Below are positions 28,501-37,012 of a stretch of DNA of 64,000 nucleotides, piece after piece. Position 1 is the first letter of the stretch. Each line of letters begins with the position of its first letter. Source of the DNA: Belliella buryatensis (GTDB taxonomy: Bacteria > Bacteroidota > Bacteroidia > Cytophagales > Cyclobacteriaceae); assembly GCF_900188245.1 (NCBI RefSeq), contig NZ_FZOK01000007.1, positions 1 through 64,000 of the forward strand, in the 5' to 3' direction. Below the pieces are notes generated by a model, which saw only the letters and a program-made list of their open reading frames with translations, made no database searches and was not told where the DNA came from. Made by a program: the position numbers and the translations under genes.

Positions 28501-28973
28501 TTCGAAAATATAACAATTTCTTCTAATCCATCTTCAATCCTACCATAAGAGAAGTCCCTAGGAATTTCTAATGCAGGAATTTCATCAATCAATAAGCCAT
28601 TTGCATCTGATAAGAAAATTTCTTCACCAGAAGATGAAATACTGAAATTAGTGTGGATTTCTCCATTTTTGACAAAATCCTTCCCAGAAGCCCAGATAAG
28701 TAAAAACCCATTAGCTTCTATTGTTGCCGACGGTATTCTCCATTTAGTAAGGTTATTCCTACTATCGGATAAATAATATCCTTCTAAATTTATTGAAGAA
28801 GAGGCACCGTTATATAATTCAATCCAATCACTAAATTCCTCGTCAATATCTTTAATAGTAGTGCTATTTGATGACATGACTTCGTTTATCTTGATGTTTT
28901 GACCATATCCGTCAGGTACTATTGTTAAGAAAATCAAGAGACTTAGAAATAATAATTGTATATATTTTTTCAT
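25560..28973 (-). CDS. Secreted CotH-kinase protein with lamin-tail domain and T9SS type A sorting signal
   Basis: Secreted protein of 1137 aa. Signal peptide about 1-24 (ends GYGQ); lamin-tail domain about 26-150 (INEVMSSNSTTI, DWIELYN, GYYLSDS); chitobiase-type Ig domain (IIYTLDGSEP); CotH kinase domain about 340-700 with GVRIHGGGAR, the RLLLRNGGD segment and the acidic IVWDFDASLRFG near 610 that should bind metal; beta-rich domains; and a type A sorting tail (about 1055-1137, SKIKVFPTLI then ATGLYIVNI). CotH proteins are atypical kinases that phosphorylate proteins. It is the last gene of the HlyD-VTC-DUF4956-CotH unit, nine bases after DUF4956. Confidence 0.9.
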   Translation of the reverse strand: MKKYIQLLFLSLLIFLTIVPDGYGQNIKINEVMSSNSTTIKDIDEEFSDWIELYNGASSSINLEGYYLSDSRNNLTKWRIPSATIEANGFLLIWASGKDFVKNGEIHTNFSISSSGEEIFLSDANGLLIDEIPALEIPRDFSYGRIEDGLEEIVIFSKSTPGFSNTEGNISSLLNPPIIDLESGWYNGTINVVLENPNSNGSIIYTLDGSEPIHENISDPKAYNFNYFFRNENKPNYLTERHNRTFQLENNLVFDEKSSQDNDISNVITTYFNQFGINWKKPTKKINKAHILKARVYYNGEYSPTITKTYFVEGLSSINHLLPVISITGDNYDFLSYEEGIFVPGRRFFENGGTETSYVNKGNYQQSGELFERPINLEFFEDKKSVFNQNLGVRIHGGGARRAPNKGIRVYARRDYDNSNTINYPIFPNNKNKLGEEINGYRRLLLRNGGDLMDYLTDDVIHHVMKEMHIGTQNSRPAVKYFNGEYWGIANIRDRIDNNYLASYYGVDPDQVIMINAPWGQSGSRFVEYGEPRDIDEYRALYNLVTKEDITSDEVYENVSSKLDLLSYIDYVIAFVYFNNVDWYGYKHYRFWKSKNISTNPFEDGKFRLIVWDFDASLRFGAGFDTFVNWIDPEGKGNQFATNDPEKTLFLRSLLKNDSFKNLFVNRFYDLINTSFNPERIHSIAESHFSKIQPELENHFDRWGYYPSSRENINSNGSSLNQLKSYATARPNLQRGFLRSGLKLGSDIKLLLDVSDVEMGEVELNTLRLDENLHRPGNKIFPFEGIYSSSTPITLKATPLPGFKFDYWIINDQTLYQDNLEVHLEQNTNVKAVFSKLLQDDKSTLHYWFFNNEIENDTPLKIVPVTYSLKDKTFNLEFFPAISPYPFENTLGIMDRVNDPTVINFKSEITDGLGYDFQDMRGIRIRNPLLVDNRTGYLILDSPLGGYKNPSIAMAASRTNNGPEKILISYRTSFDSEWTIEGLTKHEFKLSNDYKLIFIPFEGIENLEDNDEFQIRIDFDGNTTSNSGNVRLNNISIEAEVSSLDIITNINPEKPISKIKVFPTLIENKVNIEFNDDSFTKVKYIQIIDSKGLLVKDIATISERKVEIDMENTATGLYIVNIVYLNSLESFKVLKKY

Positions 28974-28982
28974 AGCTTTAAT

Positions 28983-29657
28983 TTATATCTCATCAAAAAA
29001 CAAATTCACATTATTTACTCCAGGCATTGTTTTCAAATCCTTAACGAAAGTTGAGCCCAGCTTTTCATTTTTAAGCTTAATGTAATAAGAAAATTCAAGT
29101 TGAGTACCATACTCTTCTTCTTCACCTTTAATATTAATTAATTTTGATTTATAACAATATTTATTTAAAGTAGCTTGGAAAGGGTTTTCATTTATACCTT
29201 TTTCAGAACAATAAATCTGCAATAAAAACTCCTTCTGAGGTGGATTACTTGCATTAAGTTTACTTGTTATGAAAATTGCAAGACCAATTAATACTGTGCT
29301 AGAAAAAGTTACTGCATATAATCCAACTCCCGCAGAAAGGCCAATTCCGAGAGCGAAAAAGATAAACATGATGTCTTGGCTATCTTTTACAGCAGTTCTA
29401 AACCTTATGATGGACATCGCCCCAACAAGTCCAAATGCACGAGCTAAATTATTACCAATAACCATAATTACTAATGCAGTAATCATAGTGAGCATAATAA
29501 TTGCGTTAGAAAATGTAGTGGAGTAACTTACTCCTCTGTAGGTAACTCTATAAAGTATTGCTATAAAAATCCCTGATATAAATGACACAAAAATATTTGT
29601 AATTGCTTCTCTTACCGTTAGAGAAAAGGAAAATATTTCTTGTAAGTTTTGTTCCAT
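28983..29657 (-). CDS. DUF4956 integral membrane protein
   Basis: Inner membrane protein of 224 aa with four hydrophobic segments in its first 135 residues and a soluble C-terminal domain of about 90 residues. The segment ARAFGLVGAMSIIRFRTAVKD near the middle is the DUF4956 hallmark. The family is commonly found beside VTC and CotH genes, as here. Spacing is 19 bases after VTC and 9 before CotH. The function is unknown; a channel or transporter role linked to polymer handling is only a guess. Confidence 0.9.
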   Translation of the reverse strand: MEQNLQEIFSFSLTVREAITNIFVSFISGIFIAILYRVTYRGVSYSTTFSNAIIMLTMITALVIMVIGNNLARAFGLVGAMSIIRFRTAVKDSQDIMFIFFALGIGLSAGVGLYAVTFSSTVLIGLAIFITSKLNASNPPQKEFLLQIYCSEKGINENPFQATLNKYCYKSKLINIKGEEEEYGTQLEFSYYIKLKNEKLGSTFVKDLKTMPGVNNVNLFFDEI

Positions 29658-29676
29658 TTTGTTAGATGCTGAAAGG

Positions 29677-30390
29677 TTAAATTGAGCTTTCTATTCCTAA
29701 TGCATATTTTGAAAGAGCCTCGTTTCTTAATCCAAACTCTTGTACAATCGCTCTAGCCCAGCTTGGCATTTCATTTTCAAAGTATTTTATTTCTAAAATA
29801 AAGCTTCCTCGCCATATACGTCTAAGTCCAACAACTCTAAACAAATTTCCAATCTTAGGTGATGGGTAATGTTTAATATTTTTATCAAATGTGATTCTTA
29901 CACCTGAGTCAAATTTTCCATGATATGCTTCTCTTTGATAAACAATTAATGTCTTAGGCTTTAAGTTAAATTTTTCAACGTTAAATAAAAATCTTGTGGC
30001 ATTTTCAATATTGATGTAATCAGTTTCTGAAAATACATCTGAAATTATCCCATTTTTAAGTAATTCTTTTGCTTTTGAAAAATCAAGAAAAGCCCTGTTT
30101 TTAGTAACTCTATCCTCGACTTTCCTTTTAATTTCTAATACAACTTTTGAATTATTATCTCCATATCCTCTAAGTCTAAACTTTTTTCTATCTCGCAATC
30201 CTTCGATTTTTTCAAAATATGAGTTTGTTTGGTAAGAATCAAAGTAAATACTTCTAACTATGTATTCTGGATATCCTCCAATATTTGAAGTATATGCATC
30301 AGGGATTAAAAAAGGCTCAAATCTAGCTCTTAGAGCATTTAGTTGACTCACAGGAACTAGATACTTTTTCTCATGCCTGTATTTTATCAT
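29677..30390 (-). CDS. VTC-domain (polyphosphate polymerase-type) protein
   Basis: Soluble tunnel-fold triphosphate protein of 237 aa with a VTC domain. Basic and acidic tunnel residues appear in order: RHEKKYLV, RSIYFD, KFRLRGY, VLEIKRK, YQREAYHG, RITFD, ILEIKYF and LSKYALG. Yeast Vtc4 makes polyphosphate from ATP with this fold; bacterial members are usually annotated as polyphosphate polymerase domain proteins. The catalytic pattern looks intact. It overlaps the HlyD-like gene by four bases and precedes DUF4956. Confidence 0.9.
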   Translation of the reverse strand: MIKYRHEKKYLVPVSQLNALRARFEPFLIPDAYTSNIGGYPEYIVRSIYFDSYQTNSYFEKIEGLRDRKKFRLRGYGDNNSKVVLEIKRKVEDRVTKNRAFLDFSKAKELLKNGIISDVFSETDYINIENATRFLFNVEKFNLKPKTLIVYQREAYHGKFDSGVRITFDKNIKHYPSPKIGNLFRVVGLRRIWRGSFILEIKYFENEMPSWARAIVQEFGLRNEALSKYALGIESSI

Positions 30391-31472
30391 CTTGAAATTG
30401 TTTTATATAGTAGCCTTTGCAGATATTCTAGAATTGAAATTTTTTCAGTTGAAATTTTCACTTCAGAAATTTCTCCTACATGATTGATTTCATTGGTGTT
30501 AAAAATAGCTGTAATGAAAAAAACTTGTTTTTGATTTATTCTATGGATGACGTTATCAATCTTTAATATTTCTGCATCCAGATTTTTACCTATTGATCTC
30601 AAATAGATATTTACAGGATTGTAGAAAGAAAGGTACTTTTTATCAAAAATATCTATTGGTACCAATGAAACCATTTGATCTTTTTCGTAAACAATAATTT
30701 TCATCATATCGGGAATATCGAAAGAGTTTTGGATCAAGTAACCATCAAATGGAGCTAATACTATAAAATTAGCTAATCTTTCTTGAATTTTTTTTATTTG
30801 ATTTTCAGATTGAATTATTTTAGAAGCTATTAATTTTTCTTGCTCAGGTTTGTCACCTGTGATTGCTGATCTATATTCTGCATCTCTGATCAAAACCTCT
30901 ATCTCCTTCAATCTCAATGAATTTTCTAAAACCTCAATTTCCTGCTTTGTAATCACAGAATCTTTAAATAATCTTAAACTCCTTTCAAATAGTAATTTCT
31001 CTGTATCTAGATCAATTTTTGCCAATCTTAATTTTTCTTGAGAAATATCTCGATCTTCTGGTTTCTGACCAGTGGTAAAAAATATCAATTCTGCTTTTAA
31101 TACTTCAAGATTATCTTCTAATTCTTTTAATCTACGTTGCTCTTCATTTGAATTGACAAATCCAATTGTATCTCCAAAGGATACCTTATTATTGTCTATA
31201 AATTTTGAAGATAGTGTAAACTGAACAACATCACCTCGTGAAAACTCTGTGACGTTGAATGATGTGTTCAATCCCTTAATATTATCTTTAAAGGTTGTAA
31301 TGAAATTCCCGTCAGTTGTTCTTGAGAGAGTCCACTCTTTAGCCGGAATAATCAAGCCTTTAGAATAAATTGTATATTCAATTGTAAAAAATTTCAGTAG
31401 TTGGAATGTAGCAACTATTATTATTGATAGGAGGATAATCTTAATTCCTAAATTTTTGTATTTGTAGTACAA
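30387..31472 (-). CDS. HlyD-like membrane fusion protein (orphan adaptor)
   Basis: Periplasmic adaptor-like protein of 361 aa. One N-terminal membrane segment (about 10-30), a split lipoyl-like region (second half VLAPFDGYLIQNSF near 240), a long helical hairpin between (about 110-235, rich in Glu/Lys/Leu), and a beta-barrel-like end. This matches the HlyD/MFP family, yet no ABC exporter, RND pump or TolC gene is adjacent. The only start upstream of the membrane segment is TTG at 31472. First gene of the VTC-DUF4956-CotH unit. Confidence 0.78.
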   Translation of the reverse strand: MYYKYKNLGIKIILLSIIIVATFQLLKFFTIEYTIYSKGLIIPAKEWTLSRTTDGNFITTFKDNIKGLNTSFNVTEFSRGDVVQFTLSSKFIDNNKVSFGDTIGFVNSNEEQRRLKELEDNLEVLKAELIFFTTGQKPEDRDISQEKLRLAKIDLDTEKLLFERSLRLFKDSVITKQEIEVLENSLRLKEIEVLIRDAEYRSAITGDKPEQEKLIASKIIQSENQIKKIQERLANFIVLAPFDGYLIQNSFDIPDMMKIIVYEKDQMVSLVPIDIFDKKYLSFYNPVNIYLRSIGKNLDAEILKIDNVIHRINQKQVFFITAIFNTNEINHVGEISEVKISTEKISILEYLQRLLYKTISR

Positions 31473-31720
31473 GACAGACAGATTTGTTTAATCTGTAAAT
31501 ATATAGCTTAGTTATTTCAAAAAAAATGCAAATAAGTTTCAAAGAAGGTATTTAGAAGGAAAAGAGGAAAATAGTTAAAAATTATTTTATGTTGTTTTAC
31601 TTATTCTTGCATATTAAAATGAGGTAATAGTTATCAAAATATGAATGACTGAACAAGAAAATGAAATCTTTTAAAACCTTTTGCTTTAAAAATAGATTAG
31701 ATTTCTGTTAATCTCAGCCT

Positions 31721-34126
31721 ATGAAACTTATATACTCGATTATCTGCTTTTTATTTATTTCTTTCAATACTCTTGCTCAAGATGGAGTCATCCAAGGAAA
31801 AGTCAAAAATCCAGTCAATAACGAGTCAATTCCCTTTGCAAATATCGTCATCACAGGAACTGATATTGGAACAGTATCTGACGAAAATGGTAATTATAAA
31901 ATAGAGGGAATAAAACCAGGTCTCTATAATATAAGAGCCAGCTTCATAGGGTTCAAATCTAAGACTGTCTTTGAAGTACAAGTAACCCGTGCACGTGCCG
32001 TCCAGTTAGACTTTGAATTGGAGGAAGAAGCTTCAGATTTGAATGAAGTGGTAGTAAATTCAGAGTTTTCAAGGTCTGATGAAACACCACTTTCTGTCCG
32101 TAGGTTAAATGCCAACGAAATAGAAAGGTATCCTGGAGGGAATAGAGATATCAGCAGGGTGATTCAATCTCTTCCTGGTGTCGCCAGTACAGCAAGTTTC
32201 AGAAATGATATCATTATACGAGGAGGGGCTCCCAATGAAAACAAATTCTACATAGACGAGATAGAAGTCCCAGTGATCAATCACTTTGCCACACAGGGCT
32301 CTTCTGGAGGCCCTGTAGGAATCCTCAATGTGAACCTGATCAAAAATGTAGAAGTAATAACTGGTGGATTTCCAGCCAATCGAATGAATTCCTTGAGTTC
32401 ATTTTTTGAGTTTGAGCTTAAAGAAGGTCGGAGAGACAAGATGTTCACCCAGTTGACAGTAGGTGCAAGTGAATTGACCCTATCAAATGAAGGTCCTCTG
32501 GGTGAAAAAACCACCTATTTGATCTCTGCTCGACGATCTTACTTACAAGGTTTGTTCAGACTTTTAGGCTTGCCATTTTTACCAACCTTCAATGATTTTC
32601 AATTTAAGACCACGACGAAATTTAACGATAAGACCGAGCTGACCTTGATCGGTGTTGGTGCTATTGATCAATTTGCCTTAAATTTCGATGTTCCAAATAA
32701 TGAAACTGAAGAAGAAAGAGAGGAGCGCCTTTTTAGATTAGACAATCTTCCTATTTCTTCACAATGGAACTATGCTACTGGAGCTAAGCTGAAAAGATTC
32801 AGACAAAATGGCTTTTGGACTTTCATATTGAGCAGAAATATGCTCAATAATGAAGCATACAAATACCTTAATAACGATGAAACTGATGCTGCAAACTTAC
32901 TTTTTGACTATACTTCTCAAGAGAGTGAGAATAAATTTAGAGCAGAGAACAGCATTTTTGGTAAAGGATATAGCTTGAAATATGGAGTCAATTATGAATT
33001 TGCGAGATACTTGATCAATAATTTTGATAGGGCTTCGCTTTCGCAAGATGGAGGTATTATCAATATTAATAACACAGCTTTTTTTAATAGCTATGGTGCT
33101 TTCATTTCTGGAACACGGACCTTTCAAGACGAAAGACTCCTGCTATCAGGTGGTATTAGAATGGACGGGAGTGATTTTGGTGTGACAGCTCAAAATCCCC
33201 TCAACCAAATCAGTCCAAGGCTGTCAATTTCTTATCAATTTAAGCCGAACTTCTTTTGGACGGCCAATGGAGGAATCTATTATCAAAAACCACCTTACAC
33301 AGCCTTAGGCTTTAGAAATAATGAAGGGGAATTGGTCAATCAGCTAAATGATATCAGATTCATCAGGTCAAGTCAACTGATCACTGGAATTGAAAGAGTT
33401 CTACCTGAGAAAAACAGGAGATTTACGATTGAAGCATTTTATAAGCACTACAATAACTATCCAACCTCCGTCCGAAATGGAATAGCATTAGCCAATTTAG
33501 GAGCTGATTTTGGTGTAATTGGTAATGAACCAGTAGCTTCCAATGCTGAAGGCAGAGCTTATGGAATAGAATTTCTAGCTCAGCAGCGTCTATTCAATAA
33601 TTTTTATGGCATTGCAGCAGTGACCTTGGTGAGAAGTGAATTTACCAATCCAAATACAGACGGCTTTATTCCTTCCTCGTGGGACAATAGATTCATTATC
33701 ACCATGACTGCTGGGAAGCGATTTGGTAAAAACTGGGAGCTTGGTGGAAGATGGAGGTTTTTGGGAGGAGCGCCTTATACACCATTTGACCTAGAAGCAT
33801 CTACTTTGAGAAATAACTGGGACCTGAGAGGTGCAGGTATTCTCGATTTCAATAACATCAATGGTCAGCGATTACAGTCATTTCATCAGTTAGATTTGCG
33901 TATAGACAAGAAATATTTCTTTGATAAATGGAACCTCAATTGGTACTTTGATGTACAAAATGCATACAATTTCAAAGCGCAACAACCATCCGAACTTATT
34001 CCCAATAGAAATCCAGAGGGTGGTATTAATATTGACCCTAATGATTCCAACAGATACTTGATTAGATCGGTTAGAAGCACAGCTGGGACAGTATTGCCCA
34101 CCATTGGAATTATCATTGAATTTTAA
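31721..34126 (+). CDS. TonB-dependent receptor
   Basis: Outer membrane receptor of 801 aa. Signal peptide about 1-19 (ends TLAQ); CarboxypepD_reg-like domain about 23-108 (GKVKNPVNNESIPFANIVI, GTVSDENGNYKI); plug about 120-230 with IQSLPGVAST and DIIIRGGAPNENKFYIDEIE; barrel to the C-terminus ending in an aromatic-type strand (TIGIIIEF). No TonB box can be assigned with certainty. The substrate is unknown. A BamA-like gene follows on the same strand but appears to carry its own promoter. Confidence 0.93.
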   Translation: MKLIYSIICFLFISFNTLAQDGVIQGKVKNPVNNESIPFANIVITGTDIGTVSDENGNYKIEGIKPGLYNIRASFIGFKSKTVFEVQVTRARAVQLDFELEEEASDLNEVVVNSEFSRSDETPLSVRRLNANEIERYPGGNRDISRVIQSLPGVASTASFRNDIIIRGGAPNENKFYIDEIEVPVINHFATQGSSGGPVGILNVNLIKNVEVITGGFPANRMNSLSSFFEFELKEGRRDKMFTQLTVGASELTLSNEGPLGEKTTYLISARRSYLQGLFRLLGLPFLPTFNDFQFKTTTKFNDKTELTLIGVGAIDQFALNFDVPNNETEEEREERLFRLDNLPISSQWNYATGAKLKRFRQNGFWTFILSRNMLNNEAYKYLNNDETDAANLLFDYTSQESENKFRAENSIFGKGYSLKYGVNYEFARYLINNFDRASLSQDGGIININNTAFFNSYGAFISGTRTFQDERLLLSGGIRMDGSDFGVTAQNPLNQISPRLSISYQFKPNFFWTANGGIYYQKPPYTALGFRNNEGELVNQLNDIRFIRSSQLITGIERVLPEKNRRFTIEAFYKHYNNYPTSVRNGIALANLGADFGVIGNEPVASNAEGRAYGIEFLAQQRLFNNFYGIAAVTLVRSEFTNPNTDGFIPSSWDNRFIITMTAGKRFGKNWELGGRWRFLGGAPYTPFDLEASTLRNNWDLRGAGILDFNNINGQRLQSFHQLDLRIDKKYFFDKWNLNWYFDVQNAYNFKAQQPSELIPNRNPEGGINIDPNDSNRYLIRSVRSTAGTVLPTIGIIIEF

Positions 34127-34128
34127 TG

Positions 34129-34159
34129 CTTGTATGAATAAGTTGAAGCCGTAACTTTG
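34129..34159 (+). promoter_or_regulatory. Promoter of the BamA-like gene
   Basis: CTTG at 34129-34132, 19-base spacer, TAACTTTG at 34152-34159. The -7 box ends six bases before ATG 34166 and covers an alternative TTG start at 34157, so it also decides the start. The predicted transcript is leaderless or nearly so. Confidence 0.55.
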
Positions 34160-34165
34160 CTGCCA

Positions 34166-35308
34166 ATGAAATACCTATCAGCAGCTTTTTTATGGCTTTT
34201 TTGTTGTCCTCTATTTGCTCAAGAGATTGATTCTTTGGATACCAATAAGCAAAAGTCAGGGATTATTGAAAAACTTTTTGATTTTGCAGACAATACTGTA
34301 GACCTTATCTCGGGAGAAAAATGGTCCTTCATTCCAGCCGTGGTTTATTCCCCTGAGACAAGCCTAGGCTTGGGCGCTAGGGCTATTAGAATATTTAGAT
34401 ATAAAGGTGACGTAGATCCATTCCTTCGACCATCTTCATTGCCAATTACTTTTTTGTATACACTGAACAACCAAGCCATTTTCACCACAGAATTGGAGCT
34501 TTGGTCCAATCAAAATAGAGAATATGTAAACGCGCGCTTAGAATTGACCGATTTCCCATTCAAATTTTATGGGATTGGGAATAATTTAGATGCCTCGAAT
34601 GAAGAATTTTACTCTACACGATATATTTATTTCCACATTAATTATGAGCGTCAATTTTTAAAGGGGCTCTATTTGGGGCCAAGATATGAATTTAGAGCAG
34701 ATGACATTTATAAAAAAGAAGAGGGTGGTATTCTCGACAATAACCTTGTAGCAGGAGCCAATGGGCAAAGATTATCAGGATTGGGATTGGTGCTAAATTA
34801 CGACACAAGAGACAATATATTTCAACCAAAAATGGGTTGGAATAATAGTCTTTCTTGGATGAGTTTTCGGTCTGTGTTTGGCAGCAATTTTACTTTTGAC
34901 CAATATGTTATAGATATTAGAAAATACATTAATACCTATAAGAATCAAGTTTTGGCAATACAAAGTTATTTAAGTTTCACTACAGGACACCCTCCATTTC
35001 AGCACATTTCTCTGATTGGAGGGAGTGATTTGATGCGTGGGTATTTTGAAGGAAGATATAGGGATAATCACGCAATCGTTCAGCAGTTAGAGTATAGACT
35101 TCCTGTTTATCGCAATTTTGGATTAGTGTTTTTTGGAAGTGCTGGTCAGGTAGCGGATCGCTTCAGCAATTTTGGCTTAAATAGAACCCGATATGGCGCT
35201 GGCTTTGGTTTTCGCTACCGACTCAATCCTGATGGGCTAAATATCAGAATTGACATTGCTTTTGGTGATCAAAGAGCCTTTTATTTTGGATTGAATGAAG
35301 TGCTTTAA
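34166..35308 (+). CDS. BamA/TamA-family outer membrane barrel protein
   Basis: Outer membrane protein of about 380 aa with a signal peptide (MKYLSAAFLW to FAQ). There are no POTRA repeats; the protein is essentially a 16-strand-type surface-antigen (D15) barrel with recognisable pieces: SPETSLGLGARAI, GIGNNL, YDTRDN, GGSDLMRGYFEGRYRD (the conserved RGY-type lid-lock segment) and RYGAGFGFRYRL. ATG 34166 is preferred because the upstream TTG lies inside a promoter box. The absence of POTRA domains suggests a substrate-specific role or lipase-like partner rather than core BAM function. Confidence 0.85.
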   Translation: MKYLSAAFLWLFCCPLFAQEIDSLDTNKQKSGIIEKLFDFADNTVDLISGEKWSFIPAVVYSPETSLGLGARAIRIFRYKGDVDPFLRPSSLPITFLYTLNNQAIFTTELELWSNQNREYVNARLELTDFPFKFYGIGNNLDASNEEFYSTRYIYFHINYERQFLKGLYLGPRYEFRADDIYKKEEGGILDNNLVAGANGQRLSGLGLVLNYDTRDNIFQPKMGWNNSLSWMSFRSVFGSNFTFDQYVIDIRKYINTYKNQVLAIQSYLSFTTGHPPFQHISLIGGSDLMRGYFEGRYRDNHAIVQQLEYRLPVYRNFGLVFFGSAGQVADRFSNFGLNRTRYGAGFGFRYRLNPDGLNIRIDIAFGDQRAFYFGLNEVL

Positions 35309-35315
35309 ACTTTTA

Positions 35316-37010
35316 TTATTTTAAAATATACGAAATTCCGAATCTTGCCATAAAATGCTGCCTATCATCTCCTGGGACAAAGTATTGATTAGGATCATTT
35401 TCAAGGAACCACTTGTAATTCCAAGTATTGACATACTGGACACTTCCAGAAAGTAGGATGTTTCCTATTTTCCAATCTGAGAACAATCCAGGAACTAGAT
35501 CAATGTACTTTCTTCTCCAATCTCTAACTTCCTCGAACATGTAATAATAAAAATCATTGTTATAGACAATCCTTTCAAACTGAAAGCCTATCCTATTGAA
35601 ATTTTTCACCCAAGCTACTTCCATCCAGTTGACATTAGCAGCTGGCCCATAGCCCATGCCTAATACTTGACCTTCATGGGTATACCCATGTCTCACATGA
35701 TCATGGATATACCAAGTATCAAGGTTCCGAATGCTTTCCCTAATTGTCTGGCCAGTTTGGGTCATTTCTGCGCTAAGTTGGATGTATTGTTGAGGCTTCT
35801 TCAGGGTAAATAGATTACTGAACCCAAAAGTAAAACCTCTATTGCGCTCGGGGGTAATGATAAAATCATTGAATCTTCTAGAATTGCCATTGGTTCCATA
35901 TTCCCCATAGAACTCAAAATGCCCCTCCTGACTTACCCAGCGGAAGAACCCTGAACTGAACTGCTGTCTTTGTTCTCTTTTGGGATTGAATACATTGGCA
36001 TTTGCCTTTTCCCCATTGAAAATTGGCAGATAATCACTGAACCGATCCATATCTACTCTGTACATATGGTTGGTTGAAGCATACCCGATAGAAAGACCAG
36101 GAACCCATTTTGGTTGATAGGTCAATATCATACCCGAAAGGTATCGATCACCATTTTCTCTTTTGGGTACAAATGCATGTGTCTGTTGTAAGCGGTGATC
36201 TTGGTGAGGTAGGGGAAAATCAGAGCCATTTAAATGACCTGCTATGATTTGTCCTTCAAAATGGCCTAATGGGGTTTCTACTGGATTGCGGGTGTTAAAT
36301 GTCAAGTGAGTAAATCCTGGCGCATTATTACTCAAGAGAAGAGAAGACCTCCTAGCAGGTCCCCACCAAAGATTCTCGGTAGATATTCCAATAGAAAAAT
36401 CACCTGGATTAAATCGGAAACTTGATTGACCAGGAAGAAATCTCCTATATGGTCTGTCTCCCATTCTTTCGGGTAAATCGATCCTATTGAGGTGTTCATA
36501 ATAAAAAAACAAAACTCGACCATAATCCCTTGGCATGCCTACGAACTCTTGGTTTTGGGCAACAATTAGCTCTGGTTGAACCTGAATACTAAACTTACCA
36601 TAACTAGCAAAAAAACCCATCCTATACAATGACTGCCAGCCTTTATTTGGTATCATCGCACCATCATTGATACCAAAGCTCAATTCAGAATTGTACTGAC
36701 TCTGAATCGAGAATGGCATCAAAAGAAAAGTGCCTTGATTCTTTTTACCAAATTTTCTATTTACCACCGATGTGTCATAGTCTTGAAAAGTACTGTCCAA
36801 GTCGATACCTGAATAGCGATCGAAAGCATCTAATGGATATAGAGGACGAATTGAAAAAGAATTATTTCCGGAAATCTCTCCAATCAATTGTTTTCTTCTC
36901 AAATACTCATCAAAGCCTGGGGTATTTAGCGGAAGTGTCTGTGTAAAGGCAAAAGTTCCGAAGCCCTGCAAAGCCAATATACTAAATAGTGTTTTAATAA
37001 ATCTTCTCAT
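35316..37010 (-). CDS. Wzi-like capsule assembly protein
   Basis: Outer membrane beta-barrel of about 564 aa in the capsule assembly Wzi family. A signal peptide (ends TFAFTQ) is followed by alternating strands; typical segments are WWGPARRSSLLLSNNAPGF and FRFNPGDFSIGIS. Wzi binds capsular polysaccharide at the cell surface. ATG 37010 lies two bases after the stop of the upstream lipoprotein gene; a TTG at 37016 would overlap it. The convergent partner at its 3' end is the BamA-like gene, eight bases away. Confidence 0.88.
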   Translation of the reverse strand: MRRFIKTLFSILALQGFGTFAFTQTLPLNTPGFDEYLRRKQLIGEISGNNSFSIRPLYPLDAFDRYSGIDLDSTFQDYDTSVVNRKFGKKNQGTFLLMPFSIQSQYNSELSFGINDGAMIPNKGWQSLYRMGFFASYGKFSIQVQPELIVAQNQEFVGMPRDYGRVLFFYYEHLNRIDLPERMGDRPYRRFLPGQSSFRFNPGDFSIGISTENLWWGPARRSSLLLSNNAPGFTHLTFNTRNPVETPLGHFEGQIIAGHLNGSDFPLPHQDHRLQQTHAFVPKRENGDRYLSGMILTYQPKWVPGLSIGYASTNHMYRVDMDRFSDYLPIFNGEKANANVFNPKREQRQQFSSGFFRWVSQEGHFEFYGEYGTNGNSRRFNDFIITPERNRGFTFGFSNLFTLKKPQQYIQLSAEMTQTGQTIRESIRNLDTWYIHDHVRHGYTHEGQVLGMGYGPAANVNWMEVAWVKNFNRIGFQFERIVYNNDFYYYMFEEVRDWRRKYIDLVPGLFSDWKIGNILLSGSVQYVNTWNYKWFLENDPNQYFVPGDDRQHFMARFGISYILK

Positions 37011-37012
37011 GA

